Of a DNA stretch of 64,000 nt, positions 18,255 through 27,464 are shown piece after piece. How positions within the stretch are numbered: the first letter of the stretch is position 1; each line of letters opens with the position of its first letter. Origin of the DNA: an uncultured Apibacter sp. (GTDB taxonomy: Bacteria > Bacteroidota > Bacteroidia > Flavobacteriales > Weeksellaceae); the NCBI GenBank assembly GCA_945280365.1, contig CALYQD010000005.1, positions 62,001-126,000 on the forward strand, read 5' to 3'. A program made the position numbers and the translations under genes. The notes below the pieces were generated by a model that was not told the origin of the DNA, did not search any database, and saw only the letters and a program-made list of their open reading frames with translations.

Positions 18255-18728
18255 ATGAGAATATCAGACTTACATACAATAGAATTAGATGGTATTGATA
18301 AAATCATTTTAAAAGCCTTAATGGAGAATTCGAAAGCTCCTGTCTCAAATATAGCTAGACAAGTGGGAGTTTCTTCTACAGCCATTCATCAAAGAATAAA
18401 AAAATTGGAGGCTGCAAAAATAATAGAAGATCCGATTACCCCGCTAAATTATAAATTATTGGGATACAAAACTACTGCCTATGTAGGAATTTTTTTGGAA
18501 AAATCTGCACAATACCAAGAAGCTATAATGAGCATGATGAAAATTCCAGAAATTATAGAAGCGCACTTCACAACTGGCAATTATGCAATTTTCATTAAAA
18601 TATTATGTAAGGATAATGATCATCTTATGTCGGTATTAAGAAATGAAATACAAAATATAAAAGGTATAGAAAGAACTGAGACAATTATTTCATTAGAGCA
18701 AAGTATTTCACGCCAAATCATACCTTGA
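18255..18728 (+). CDS. Lrp/AsnC-family transcriptional regulator
   Basis: 157 residues. The N-terminal helix-turn-helix (IDKIILKALMENSKAPVSNIARQVGVSSTAIHQRIKKLE) is followed by a RAM ligand-binding domain (TAYVGIFLEKSAQ, IIEAHFTTGNYAIFIKILCKDNDHLMSVL). Such proteins form octamers and sense amino acids. It is the first gene before deoC with a gap of 23 bases, so co-transcription with deoC is likely. The ligand is unknown. Confidence 0.88.
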   Translation: MRISDLHTIELDGIDKIILKALMENSKAPVSNIARQVGVSSTAIHQRIKKLEAAKIIEDPITPLNYKLLGYKTTAYVGIFLEKSAQYQEAIMSMMKIPEIIEAHFTTGNYAIFIKILCKDNDHLMSVLRNEIQNIKGIERTETIISLEQSISRQIIP

Positions 18729-18751
18729 AATCAATTAAAACTTTAAGATAA

Positions 18752-19495
18752 ATGGATATTAGAAAATATTTAGATTCAACTTACCTTAAGTTGGCATCAC
18801 AAAGTGGATTGACAGAAGAGCAAACTTTTGAAGAAGTTAAAAAACTTACCAATGAAGCAATTGATAATCAATTTTATTTGGTCATGATTCGTCCCGAATA
18901 TGTTAAAAAAGTAAAAGAAATGATTCATAGCGTCAATTCCGATGTGAAGGTAGGAACAGTAATTGGATTCCACGAAGGAAATTATTCAATTGATGAAAAA
19001 CTTACGGAAGCTCAAAAAGCGATAGAGGATGGAGTTGATGAGCTGGATTATGTTATTAATTATGAGGCTTTTAAAAAAGGGGACATAGATTTAGTTAAGC
19101 AAGAATTTATTTCAGGAACTATTTTAGGTTTAAAAGCATCTAAGGTCGTAAAATGGATTATTGAGATTGCAGCACTTTCAGATGAACAAATAAAGTCTAT
19201 TTGCTCTTATTTTTCAACATGGGCTCAAGAGACTTTTAATAAAGATGATTTTGGTAAAATTTTTGTAAAATCTTCAACAGGTTTTTATCAAACAGAAGAT
19301 GGGAAGCCGAATGGAGCAACTTTCCCTGCAATTGAAATTATGCTTAATTATTCAAAACCTTTACCTGTAAAAGCTGCGGGTGGTGTTCGTACTTATGATG
19401 AAGCTGTGAAAATGATTGAAATGGGTGTAAAAAGAATAGGAACATCCTCTGCCAAATCTCTATCTGAAAAAGGTGATTCAAAAAATTCATATTAA
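18752..19495 (+). CDS. deoC: deoxyribose-phosphate aldolase
   Basis: 247 residues, TIM-barrel aldolase splitting 2-deoxyribose-5-phosphate into glyceraldehyde-3-phosphate and acetaldehyde. The Schiff-base Lys173 lies in FVKSSTGF and the helper Lys207 in VKAAGGVRT. Asp of DELDYVIN corresponds to the catalytic Asp. The stop overlaps the next start by one base (TAATG), showing coupled translation with the phosphatase gene. Confidence 0.92.
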   Translation: MDIRKYLDSTYLKLASQSGLTEEQTFEEVKKLTNEAIDNQFYLVMIRPEYVKKVKEMIHSVNSDVKVGTVIGFHEGNYSIDEKLTEAQKAIEDGVDELDYVINYEAFKKGDIDLVKQEFISGTILGLKASKVVKWIIEIAALSDEQIKSICSYFSTWAQETFNKDDFGKIFVKSSTGFYQTEDGKPNGATFPAIEIMLNYSKPLPVKAAGGVRTYDEAVKMIEMGVKRIGTSSAKSLSEKGDSKNSY

Positions 19496-20313
19496 TGAAA
19501 AATTTAATTAATGTTGCTCTAAGAGCAGCAATAGATGCTTCAAAAGAAGTACACAAAATATATGATGAAGGCTTTTCTGTTTCAATAAAAGAAGATAAAT
19601 CACCCGTTACCTCGGGTGATCTAAAATCTAATGAAATCATTACAGCATATTTAAAGCAAACCTCTATTCCTATACTAAGTGAAGAAACTGATCATGAATC
19701 AGAAAGTGTAATTGCAGGATGGCAAAAATATTGGTGCGTTGATCCTATTGACGGTACAAAAGAATATGTTAATAAGACTGGAGAATATTGTATTTCCATA
19801 GGTTTGTTGACATCAGAAACTTCTTTATTGGGGGTTTTAGCAGCCCCATCATTAGAATTATTTTATTTTGCTGCTGAAGGTTTAGGTAGTTATAAATGGA
19901 ATGGAAAATATGAAGATTTATATGAACTATTAAATGAAGAAGATGTTACTGAAAAAATATTGGAAAAATCTGTGAAACTCCCTTTAAAGATTGATTTAAA
20001 AAATTATACTATATTAACAAGTCGCTCTCATTATAGCTCTATAGATAAAGAATATATTGAAAAACTAAGAATACAGCATCCAAATTTGGTTATGTTTCAA
20101 ATGGGGAGTGCTATTAAGATAGGATTAGTTGCAGAAGGAAAAGCAAATGAATATGCAAGATTGAGTCCGATTAATTTTTGGGATATTGCAGGAGGGCATG
20201 CTATTGCTAAATATGCAGGCTTGGAAATAGTAGATTATGAAACGAAAAAACAGATTACGTATAAGAATTTTTCAACTTTAAAAATATCAGGTTATATTGT
20301 AAGAAATATTTAG
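19495..20313 (+). CDS. CysQ-like 3'(2'),5'-bisphosphate nucleotidase (inositol monophosphatase family)
   Basis: 272 residues. Metal-binding motifs of the IMPase superfamily are present: SEETDHE (first Glu), WCVDPIDGTKEYVN, and a C-terminal WDIAGGHAIAKYAG, a variant of WDTAAG. DGTKEF/Y and the overall length point to the CysQ branch, which recycles 3'-phosphoadenosine-5'-phosphate. Coupled to deoC by a one-base overlap. Confidence 0.8.
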   Translation: MKNLINVALRAAIDASKEVHKIYDEGFSVSIKEDKSPVTSGDLKSNEIITAYLKQTSIPILSEETDHESESVIAGWQKYWCVDPIDGTKEYVNKTGEYCISIGLLTSETSLLGVLAAPSLELFYFAAEGLGSYKWNGKYEDLYELLNEEDVTEKILEKSVKLPLKIDLKNYTILTSRSHYSSIDKEYIEKLRIQHPNLVMFQMGSAIKIGLVAEGKANEYARLSPINFWDIAGGHAIAKYAGLEIVDYETKKQITYKNFSTLKISGYIVRNI

Positions 20314-20341
20314 CAAATTTTTAATTACATAATATACTTTT

Positions 20342-21484
20342 ATGAAAAAAAAAATTTTAATAATATTAACTTTTGTTTTCTTATGTAATGCGTGCGATAA
20401 GCAATATAAAGTTATAGATGGAACCACTAAAGAAACTTTTAATAAAAGTATTAAGTCTATATCTTCCAAGTTAACTATCCTTCAACGGGATAAAATGCAA
20501 GAAGCTATTAAATTAATTTATAAGTTTAAAACTGAAGGGCAAGATGAAAACAACAGGTGGGAGCAACTTTATAAATTACTTGATGGAAAAAATACGGAGC
20601 AAATTTTTGATATAGCTGAAGATATTGCAAAAAAAAATAAAATACCTTGGTCAAGTACTTCTATGAATTCAGTGGATCCTTCAGTTTTCGATAAGGATAT
20701 AAAGCCCTTAACAGTTGCAGAACAAAAACTTAAACAAATAGAGGAGGCCACCCGTATTAATATTAGATTTACACCTATTGATAAAGATGCTGCAGTGAAT
20801 GACGGCTTTTACCTATATCCGGAATTAGTAGACGATACAGGATTAGCAGTTTCTTATAAAGATTTACCCTTAAATTTATCCATATCATTTATAAATAACG
20901 GTGTTATCGTATATATGATACAAAGAGAGATAAACTCATCAGAAATAGGCAATCCCACTTTAAAGAAAGGAATAAAAATCCTTTATTCCATGTTTGAAAA
21001 TAAAAAGTTAACTACTTCAAATATTGATGTGGAGGCTAAGATTAATGTTGCAAATAAATATCTATATGGAAAACTTTCAGGAATTCCTATTGATTTAAAT
21101 AAAACAAGAGATGCATTATCTCCTATAGAAAATGAGATTAATAAACAAGTAGCTTTAGATAATGTTAAAAAATTTATACAATTGATAGGTTCTAAACAAT
21201 TCTCTCAAGCATATAGTTTGACACAAAATCCTAAATGGTCATCTTTGGAAAACTTTTCTTCCACATCCAACGGATTTGGAACGATTGCAGAAACTAATTT
21301 ATTAAATGCGGAATCGGAAGAAATTATTAAAGATCAATTAACTGTTATAGCCCAATATCAGATTAAAGATCTAAATGGAAAAATAAAAACTTTAACTCAA
21401 AATTTTATTTTAAAAAAAATAAAAGATAATTGGTTAATTACTAATACAGAAACTAAAGAAATAAAAGAAGATACTTGGAAGTAA
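20342..21484 (+). CDS. putative lipoprotein, N-terminus DUF6694-like
   Basis: 380 residues. The signal peptide ends in a lipobox-like LCNAC at about residue 18. The next 55 residues (VIDGTTKETFNKSIKSISSKLTILQRDKMQEAIKLI) look like the DUF6694 lipoproteins found in proteobacteria. The middle part (about 140-260) is unassigned. The C-terminal 110 residues (KKFIQLIGSKQFSQAYSLT, TVIAQYQIKDLNGK, FILKKIKDNWLITNTE) resemble an NTF2-like/DUF4864-type fold with a trailing beta-sheet. Function unknown. It sits 28 bases after the CysQ-like gene and 30 before apt, so it is within the same operon. Confidence 0.7.
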   Translation: MKKKILIILTFVFLCNACDKQYKVIDGTTKETFNKSIKSISSKLTILQRDKMQEAIKLIYKFKTEGQDENNRWEQLYKLLDGKNTEQIFDIAEDIAKKNKIPWSSTSMNSVDPSVFDKDIKPLTVAEQKLKQIEEATRINIRFTPIDKDAAVNDGFYLYPELVDDTGLAVSYKDLPLNLSISFINNGVIVYMIQREINSSEIGNPTLKKGIKILYSMFENKKLTTSNIDVEAKINVANKYLYGKLSGIPIDLNKTRDALSPIENEINKQVALDNVKKFIQLIGSKQFSQAYSLTQNPKWSSLENFSSTSNGFGTIAETNLLNAESEEIIKDQLTVIAQYQIKDLNGKIKTLTQNFILKKIKDNWLITNTETKEIKEDTWK

Positions 21485-21514
21485 ATTTTTAGGTATGAAT
21501 AAAAAATTAATTTA

Positions 21515-22051
21515 ATGAAAGAATTAAGTTTAAGTAAAGAAATCGATTTACATGTTGATAGGGTTCAGGATTTTCCTATAGAAGGAGTACAATACAAAGA
21601 TATTTCTCCAATATTTCTAAATCCTGAGTTATGTACTAAAATTGTAAAAAAATTTGCAGAGTTAAGTAAAGGAAAAGTGGATGCTGTATGTGGTATTGAG
21701 AGTAGAGGATATTTATTTGGAGTTCAAATTGCAAGAGAACTTAATCTTCCTTTTATTTTAGTGCGTAAAGCTGGAAAATTACCTCCTCCGATAATTTCAC
21801 AAGAATATGACTTGGAGTATGGAAAAGCAATAATAGAAGTAAAAAAAGGACATATACAGCCGGGACAAAGAATTTTAATACACGATGACGTTTTAGCGAC
21901 TGGAGGAACGGCAGCTGCTTGTGCAAAATTAGTAGAGAATTGTGGAGCTTTAGTTTCTCAATTTAGCTTTTTAATAGGACTGTCTTTTTTAAATGGAATT
22001 GGTGAATTAAAAAATCATACGCAAGATATTCAATTACTATTGGAATATTAA
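21515..22051 (+). CDS. apt: adenine phosphoribosyltransferase
   Basis: 178 residues, purine salvage enzyme converting adenine and PRPP to AMP. The PRPP loop is ILIHDDVLATGGTAAA; the flexible-loop and base-binding regions are visible (GIESRGYLFG, LVRKAGKLPPP, YDLEYGKAIIEV). Length matches APT (about 170-180). Last gene of the operon that begins near 18255. Confidence 0.95.
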   Translation: MKELSLSKEIDLHVDRVQDFPIEGVQYKDISPIFLNPELCTKIVKKFAELSKGKVDAVCGIESRGYLFGVQIARELNLPFILVRKAGKLPPPIISQEYDLEYGKAIIEVKKGHIQPGQRILIHDDVLATGGTAAACAKLVENCGALVSQFSFLIGLSFLNGIGELKNHTQDIQLLLEY

Positions 22052-22077
22052 TTGAATTCAAAATAATTTTATAAAGT

Positions 22078-22113
22078 AATAACGCTCTGTTTAATGAAAA
22101 ACAGAGCGTTATT
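22078..22113. terminator. strong bidirectional terminator
   Basis: A perfect 15-bp stem (AATAACGCTCTGTTT and its complement) with a 6-base loop sits between the convergent apt and susD-like genes. Confidence 0.8.
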
Positions 22114-22137
22114 TATAGATGAAATTTTAACTAAGTA

Positions 22138-23721
22138 TCAATTTTTATCCCAGATTAATTTAGTTTTCATATCATCAGTTCCTCCCATGTTTTTAACAGC
22201 CTCGTAATAATTTTTAGTATTCTGAGTGGAAAGATGAGAGGGGTAGGGAATACGAGTTGGTAAGTCAGTCATACCAAAAATTAACGGTTTAAATTCGTAG
22301 CTAGTTCCTGCGGGAAAGGTTGGGTTTTCGGGAAGAGCATACGTTTTTCCAGGTAACAATAAAGTTTTAGGATATCCGGTTCTTCTATATTCTGCCCAAG
22401 CTTCATGAGGTTGCATATAAAGCGCAATATATTTTTGGGTAAGTACATTTTCTTCGTTGGCTATCGGTAACTTACTTAAGAAATCGGCTTGATCTTTAGT
22501 AGATACTCCCCATCTTTCAAGAGAAGCTTTTACACCTTCTTGATAATATCCATTATCCCAATTATTTAATTCGGATAATATAAATTGAACTTCAGCATAT
22601 TCCATAAGAACCTCACCTCTATCTATATGTAAAACATCATAACTTGGATATGAAATTTTGTCAGCGGAGAAAACTTCAGAAGCCATTGCACTTGTAATAC
22701 CGTATGGCATACCTTCATAATCACTTAAATTTGAAGAAGAAACATAAGTATTATTTTTAACATCATCAATTTTTGCCTTTTTAGGAGATGCAAATTTGTG
22801 AAGTCTTGGATCAGCAGAAAAAGTACCTAATTTTCCTTTTAATAAGTCAATAAAAGTATTGGTGACAGCAAAGTCGGTTCTATTTTTAACAAAATAGGCC
22901 CTCCACATAGGATTAGCATCTGAGGTAGTAGTTCCATAGGCAAATATGGCATTATCTTCATTAGAAGTAAATACACCCTGCGAAATTGCATCATTTGCTT
23001 CAGTTATTACTTTAGGCATTATCTCTTTTAAACGATTGGCTAAACGTAAACGTAAAGAATTAGCAAATTTTTTCCATTTTGCTGCATCTCCATTATACAT
23101 ATGATCTCCTGTTGAAACATTTTTATTCAGAATAAGTTGAGCTGAGGCTTCTTTTAATTCTTTCAAGATGTCTTTATAAATAGTATCTTGTCTTACAAAC
23201 TTGGGAGTTTTGTACTTTTCAACTTGTAAGGCTTGAAAATCTGGATTTGATTTTCCACCATAAGACCAATAAGGAACATCTCCATATGTATCTGTAAGTT
23301 GCATAAATAAATAGCTTAGCATAATCCGTGCAATTGCTGTTTGGTTTTCAATAGCACCAAATTGTACATTAGTTAAAGGATCGGATTCTACCAGTTCTAT
23401 AGAAGTTTTAAGATTTTCAGCGGCTCGATAATAATCTTTCCATAAATTTTGATTAGCACCATCTCTATATTGATAAAGATCTTCTTCCGTATAATTTAGT
23501 TGACACCAGTATTGGATCCAAGGTAAAACCATCCTTCCTGACCCCCATTCATCTCTGGTATTATCAATAAAATATCGGCATCCAAATCTAAAAGTTGTAT
23601 AACCCGGTACTTTCTTCGGATTATTAGGATCAGTATTTATATTATCAAAATCATTATCACAAGATATAGCTGAAAATAATAGGATAATGAGAGAACTGAT
23701 ATATGTAAGTAGTTTTTTCAT
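22138..23721 (-). CDS. SusD/RagB-family nutrient-binding outer membrane lipoprotein
   Basis: 527 residues. Lipobox FSAISC at about residue 21, then FDNINTDPNNPKKV, typical of the SusD-like group that accompanies peptide- or other non-starch SusC systems. Alpha-helical TPR-like ligand-binding region follows (AIARIMLSYLFMQLTDTYGDVPYW). SusD-like proteins cap the SusC barrel on the cell surface and capture the ligand. It lies 15 bases behind the susC-like gene. No glycoside hydrolase, protease or regulator is next to the pair, so the substrate is open. Confidence 0.88.
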   Translation of the reverse strand: MKKLLTYISSLIILLFSAISCDNDFDNINTDPNNPKKVPGYTTFRFGCRYFIDNTRDEWGSGRMVLPWIQYWCQLNYTEEDLYQYRDGANQNLWKDYYRAAENLKTSIELVESDPLTNVQFGAIENQTAIARIMLSYLFMQLTDTYGDVPYWSYGGKSNPDFQALQVEKYKTPKFVRQDTIYKDILKELKEASAQLILNKNVSTGDHMYNGDAAKWKKFANSLRLRLANRLKEIMPKVITEANDAISQGVFTSNEDNAIFAYGTTTSDANPMWRAYFVKNRTDFAVTNTFIDLLKGKLGTFSADPRLHKFASPKKAKIDDVKNNTYVSSSNLSDYEGMPYGITSAMASEVFSADKISYPSYDVLHIDRGEVLMEYAEVQFILSELNNWDNGYYQEGVKASLERWGVSTKDQADFLSKLPIANEENVLTQKYIALYMQPHEAWAEYRRTGYPKTLLLPGKTYALPENPTFPAGTSYEFKPLIFGMTDLPTRIPYPSHLSTQNTKNYYEAVKNMGGTDDMKTKLIWDKN

Positions 23722-23736
23722 GGTTGAATTTTTAAA

Positions 23737-26700
23737 TTAGAATTTGACTTGCACATTAAGTCCAAAAGATCTCGTAGTAGGCATAGAACCTCCCTCAATT
23801 CCTGAAGCATTTCCACTTCCATAATTTGCAACTTCAGGATCCATGGATTTCCAATCAAGCCCCCAAGCAAAGAGATTTCTTCCAAATGCCGAAAAAGTAA
23901 TAGAATTGATATAATCACCTAAGTATTGGCCGGTAAGTGTATAAGATACTGATAGTTCACGTAATTTTACAAAATCTGCATCAAAAACATTTTGAGCGGA
24001 AGGACCATTAAAAAAATGTTTAGAATATTCTGATGCTGATACTCTAATATCGTTAGGAGTACCATCTTCTTTAACACCATCTACAATAATACCATTTTCT
24101 CTTATATTGTTATCTGCTGTTTGAGGAAGTATTCCTGAATTCATTCCTAACATATAAGTGGTCGAAAAATATTTTCCGCCTTTTTGCCAATCAATTTGTA
24201 AACCTAAACTCCAATTTTTATAAGTAAAAGAATTTCTAAAACTCATATTGAAATCAGGAAGTATTGATCCTAATGGTACATTATTTACGGTTTTTAAATA
24301 TAATCCATCCTTACCTACAACTTTTTTTCCATCCTTGTACACAAAATCAGTACCGTATATTTGCCCATATCTATAGCCGGGAATTGCTACAACAAATGCA
24401 TTGAAAGGTGCTTTAGCTATTGTTAGGGATGTTAAATCTTCTGCAAGAGATTTGATTTCATTATCAGATTTTGAAAAATTATAATTAAAATTCCATTTAA
24501 AATTTTCTGTTTTAATTGGGACAATATTAAGAGATACTTCTACGCCTTTATTAACTAGTTTTCCTGCGTTCATCAATGCATTATAGAACCCTGCAGAGCC
24601 ATCTAAAGGTACTTTAGTAATTAGATCCTTTGTCGTAGTTTGATAAAATGAAATATCTCCACTTAGTCTACTTTTAAACAGTTGAAATTCTAGTCCAACT
24701 TCATAAGATTCTAATTTTTCCGGTTTCAGATTATTAGTTTTAGCTGTAGTTGTTAGCCAAAACCATGGATCTTTTAAAAATAAACTTTCATAGTCTGGTT
24801 CGCTTTCAATGTCAAAATTATAGAATGTATTAATTAATTGATATGGATCAGTATCATTCCTTACTTCAGAATATCCTCCTCTGATTTTCAAGAAATTCAA
24901 CCAATTGCTTTCAAGGTATCTAGTGATAACAAAGCTTGTAGCTACAGAGGGATAGAAAAAGGAATTATTTTTAGAAGGAAGTGAAGATGACCAATCATTT
25001 CTCCCGGTTGTTTCTAAAAATACAAAATTATCGTATCCTAGGCTGAAAGAATAAAATAAACTATTTACTCTTTTTTTCTCCTTTTGATTCAACACTATCG
25101 AAGGTTCCATTGAATTGTTTAAATTATACCAATCTCTGATGATTAAACCTCCTTTGGTTTTTCCATACATATATCTATATTTATAATCTCTTCTATTTGT
25201 TCCAGCAAAAGAATTAAGAGAGAAATTGCCTATGTTTTTATCGTAATGAAAAGTGGCTTCGTAGTTTAAATCTGTATATTTTCTTTCAGAAGTTATATAT
25301 TCAGAAAGCGAATGAGAACCTACTGCTGTTTTTTCACTTATATGGGTCGTATAGGTATCAAGCATTACTTTTCCGTTAACATATAAGTCATTAGTAATGT
25401 TATAAATTAATCCTGCTGTACCGAAAAGGCGATCCCTATTATCTTCATTAGTATTTTTGTATACCGTCCAATATGGGTTGTCAGAATATGCGGGATTTGA
25501 GTTATTCCAACTTCTTCTATTCCAAGTTCTTTGAGTTCCATCAGCTAACTGATATTTTTGGAGGTCTTTATAATCTAAAGATGTTTGTCCAAATTGAAAC
25601 ATTTTCTGCAAAATATTGTTGTTACTATATCCAACTTCTGGTCTATTAAATCCTTTAGTTGATGTATAAGTTGCTGAAGCATCCAATTTTAGATCGTCAG
25701 ATAATTTGGAATTTAAATTCATTGATAATGAATTTTTTGTTAAATCTGAATTAGGCGTTATTCCCGATGATTTTGAATTGTTATAGCTTACTCTTACATT
25801 GGTATTTTCAATGCTCCTACTAAATGAAATACCATTATTATGAGTGATTCCGGTTTTAAAAAATTCTTTATAATCGTTTTTCGGGTAGATCCATGGTTTT
25901 GCCTTTAAATAATCGTCAGCAAATTCCGGGTCAAATGCATTCCAATGTAAGACATTTACATTAGGATCGTATTTTGGTCCCCACGATTCATCTGTTCTAT
26001 AATCAACGATTAAAAAATCTTCCCCATTAATATTTTGAGTAACGAACTTATTACTTCCACCTCCGCCATATAATTTTTGTTGACGAGGCATTTTATATAT
26101 TTTATCAAATACAACCCCTGAATTAAGGACAATTTCGGTTTTTCCTCTTTTTGCCTTTTTAGTAGTAATCATGATAGCACCATTCATAGCTCTTGATCCA
26201 TATAAAGCAGCTGCCGTTGCGCCTTTAAGTACTGATATATTTTCGATATCGTCAGGGTTTATATCGCCAAATGTATCCCCATAATCTATACCACCAGCTC
26301 CTCTTTCTGTGCTTTTTGAATTTATATTTTGATCAATTAATGGTATTCCATCTACCACTATAAGTGGCTTATTAGATTGAGAAAGAGATCTCATACCTCT
26401 TAGTCTTATTTGCGTTGAACCTCCCATAGTTCCACTATTATTGATCACTTGTAGTCCTGAGACCTTTCCCGAAAGTGAATTTATAGGATTAGTTTCTCTG
26501 GTTTTAGAAAGATCATCTCCATTTACAGATTGAGTTGCATATCCTAAAGATTTTTTTTCTCTTGTAATTCCTAAAGCCGTTACAATGACATCATCGAGTA
26601 CTTTTTCTTTTCTTTTTGAGGGATCATCCCTTTCTGTTTTCAAAGGTTTAAGTACAACATCATAAAAACTTTGGTCATTAACAATAAAACTTGCGGTTTC

Positions 26701-26934
26701 ATCATCAAAAGATAAAATTTCAATCGTCTGTCCTGGTTCAGCATCTATTGAAAATTCTCCTGCGTCATCAGTATAAGTTTTTTTGGTAGATCCTTGTATC
26801 ATAACGGAAACATCTGCTTGAGGCTGTCCATCAATCCCAAGAACTTTCCCGCTAATCGTTTTCATCTGAGCCCAAACAAAAGCCGTGCTCATGAAGATAA
26901 ACAAAAATCCTAAGAAAATTCGGTTTATTCTCAT
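23737..26934 (-). CDS. SusC/RagA-family TonB-dependent outer membrane transporter
   Basis: 1065 residues. Signal peptide (about 1-22), a carboxypeptidase-like domain (ISGKVLGIDGQPQADVSVMIQG, DAGEFSIDAEPGQ), then a TonB box region (DDVIVTALGITREKKSLGYA), the plug (NPINSLSGKVSGLQV, STQIRLRGMRSL, LIVVDGIP, ISVLKGATAAALYGSRAMNGAIMITTKK) and a long barrel. Forms an importer with the SusD-like gene product. The polar linker between the first domain and the TonB box (KTERDDPSKRKEK) is longer than usual. Its promoter region upstream contains a -7 element at 26959-26966. Confidence 0.9.
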   Translation of the reverse strand: MRINRIFLGFLFIFMSTAFVWAQMKTISGKVLGIDGQPQADVSVMIQGSTKKTYTDDAGEFSIDAEPGQTIEILSFDDETASFIVNDQSFYDVVLKPLKTERDDPSKRKEKVLDDVIVTALGITREKKSLGYATQSVNGDDLSKTRETNPINSLSGKVSGLQVINNSGTMGGSTQIRLRGMRSLSQSNKPLIVVDGIPLIDQNINSKSTERGAGGIDYGDTFGDINPDDIENISVLKGATAAALYGSRAMNGAIMITTKKAKRGKTEIVLNSGVVFDKIYKMPRQQKLYGGGGSNKFVTQNINGEDFLIVDYRTDESWGPKYDPNVNVLHWNAFDPEFADDYLKAKPWIYPKNDYKEFFKTGITHNNGISFSRSIENTNVRVSYNNSKSSGITPNSDLTKNSLSMNLNSKLSDDLKLDASATYTSTKGFNRPEVGYSNNNILQKMFQFGQTSLDYKDLQKYQLADGTQRTWNRRSWNNSNPAYSDNPYWTVYKNTNEDNRDRLFGTAGLIYNITNDLYVNGKVMLDTYTTHISEKTAVGSHSLSEYITSERKYTDLNYEATFHYDKNIGNFSLNSFAGTNRRDYKYRYMYGKTKGGLIIRDWYNLNNSMEPSIVLNQKEKKRVNSLFYSFSLGYDNFVFLETTGRNDWSSSLPSKNNSFFYPSVATSFVITRYLESNWLNFLKIRGGYSEVRNDTDPYQLINTFYNFDIESEPDYESLFLKDPWFWLTTTAKTNNLKPEKLESYEVGLEFQLFKSRLSGDISFYQTTTKDLITKVPLDGSAGFYNALMNAGKLVNKGVEVSLNIVPIKTENFKWNFNYNFSKSDNEIKSLAEDLTSLTIAKAPFNAFVVAIPGYRYGQIYGTDFVYKDGKKVVGKDGLYLKTVNNVPLGSILPDFNMSFRNSFTYKNWSLGLQIDWQKGGKYFSTTYMLGMNSGILPQTADNNIRENGIIVDGVKEDGTPNDIRVSASEYSKHFFNGPSAQNVFDADFVKLRELSVSYTLTGQYLGDYINSITFSAFGRNLFAWGLDWKSMDPEVANYGSGNASGIEGGSMPTTRSFGLNVQVKF

Positions 26935-26958
26935 ATTTAATACATTAATTTATCTCTT

Positions 26959-26966
26959 CAAAGATA
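26959..26966 (-). promoter_or_regulatory. -7 promoter element of the susC-like gene
   Basis: Minus-strand TATCTTTG (TAnnTTTG) 25 bases before the start codon; no clear -33 element. Confidence 0.45.
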
Positions 26967-27095
26967 TAATATATTTTTTAATTATGTTAAAATAATTGTT
27001 AAATAATTAAATAATTCTCAAATTTAATTAGTTATTTAGTTGGCTATATTATAAAATTACGCTTCTTTTATGATGTTAGTAATTAATATATTAAC

Positions 27096-27127
27096 AAAAA
27101 AAGCCGAGATATATCTCGGCTTTTTTA
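27096..27127. terminator. bidirectional terminator after the rpoC operon
   Basis: GCCGAGATATATCTCGGC is an 18-base perfect palindrome flanked by A7 on one side and T7 on the other. It ends the minus-strand DUF3467 transcript 22 bases after its stop. Confidence 0.85.
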
Positions 27128-27149
27128 TAAATAATTTGTTTATTTTTAT

Positions 27150-27452
27150 TTATGCTTGACCTTTTGGTCCAAAATTTAAATGATAGGTATCATCTTTAAC
27201 AGCTCCAAATTGTTGCTCATATTTTTGAATATTATCAGTTAAAGCTGTTAATAATCTTTTTGCATGTTCAGGAGTTAAGATGATTCTTGATTTAACTTTA
27301 GCTTTAGGTACACCCGGCATAATCTGAATAAAATCTACAACAAATTCAGTCGGTGAATGATTTATTAGTGCCAGATTTGAAAATACTCCTGAAGCTACTT
27401 CATCAGTTAATTCAATATTTAAGTCTTGTTGATTCTGATTTTGATTTTCCAT
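27150..27452 (-). CDS. DUF3467 protein
   Basis: 100 residues of DUF3467, a small protein that in Bacteroidota regularly follows rpoC. Features: a Gln/Asn-rich start (ENQNQNQQDLN), GVFSNLALINHSPTEFVVDFIQIMPG, and the signature VKSRIILTPEHAKRLLTALTDNIQKYE. Function is not established; the fixed position behind rpoC suggests a link to transcription, as inference. 12 bases separate it from rpoC. Confidence 0.88.
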   Translation of the reverse strand: MENQNQNQQDLNIELTDEVASGVFSNLALINHSPTEFVVDFIQIMPGVPKAKVKSRIILTPEHAKRLLTALTDNIQKYEQQFGAVKDDTYHLNFGPKGQA

Positions 27453-27464
27453 TTCGAATTGTTT

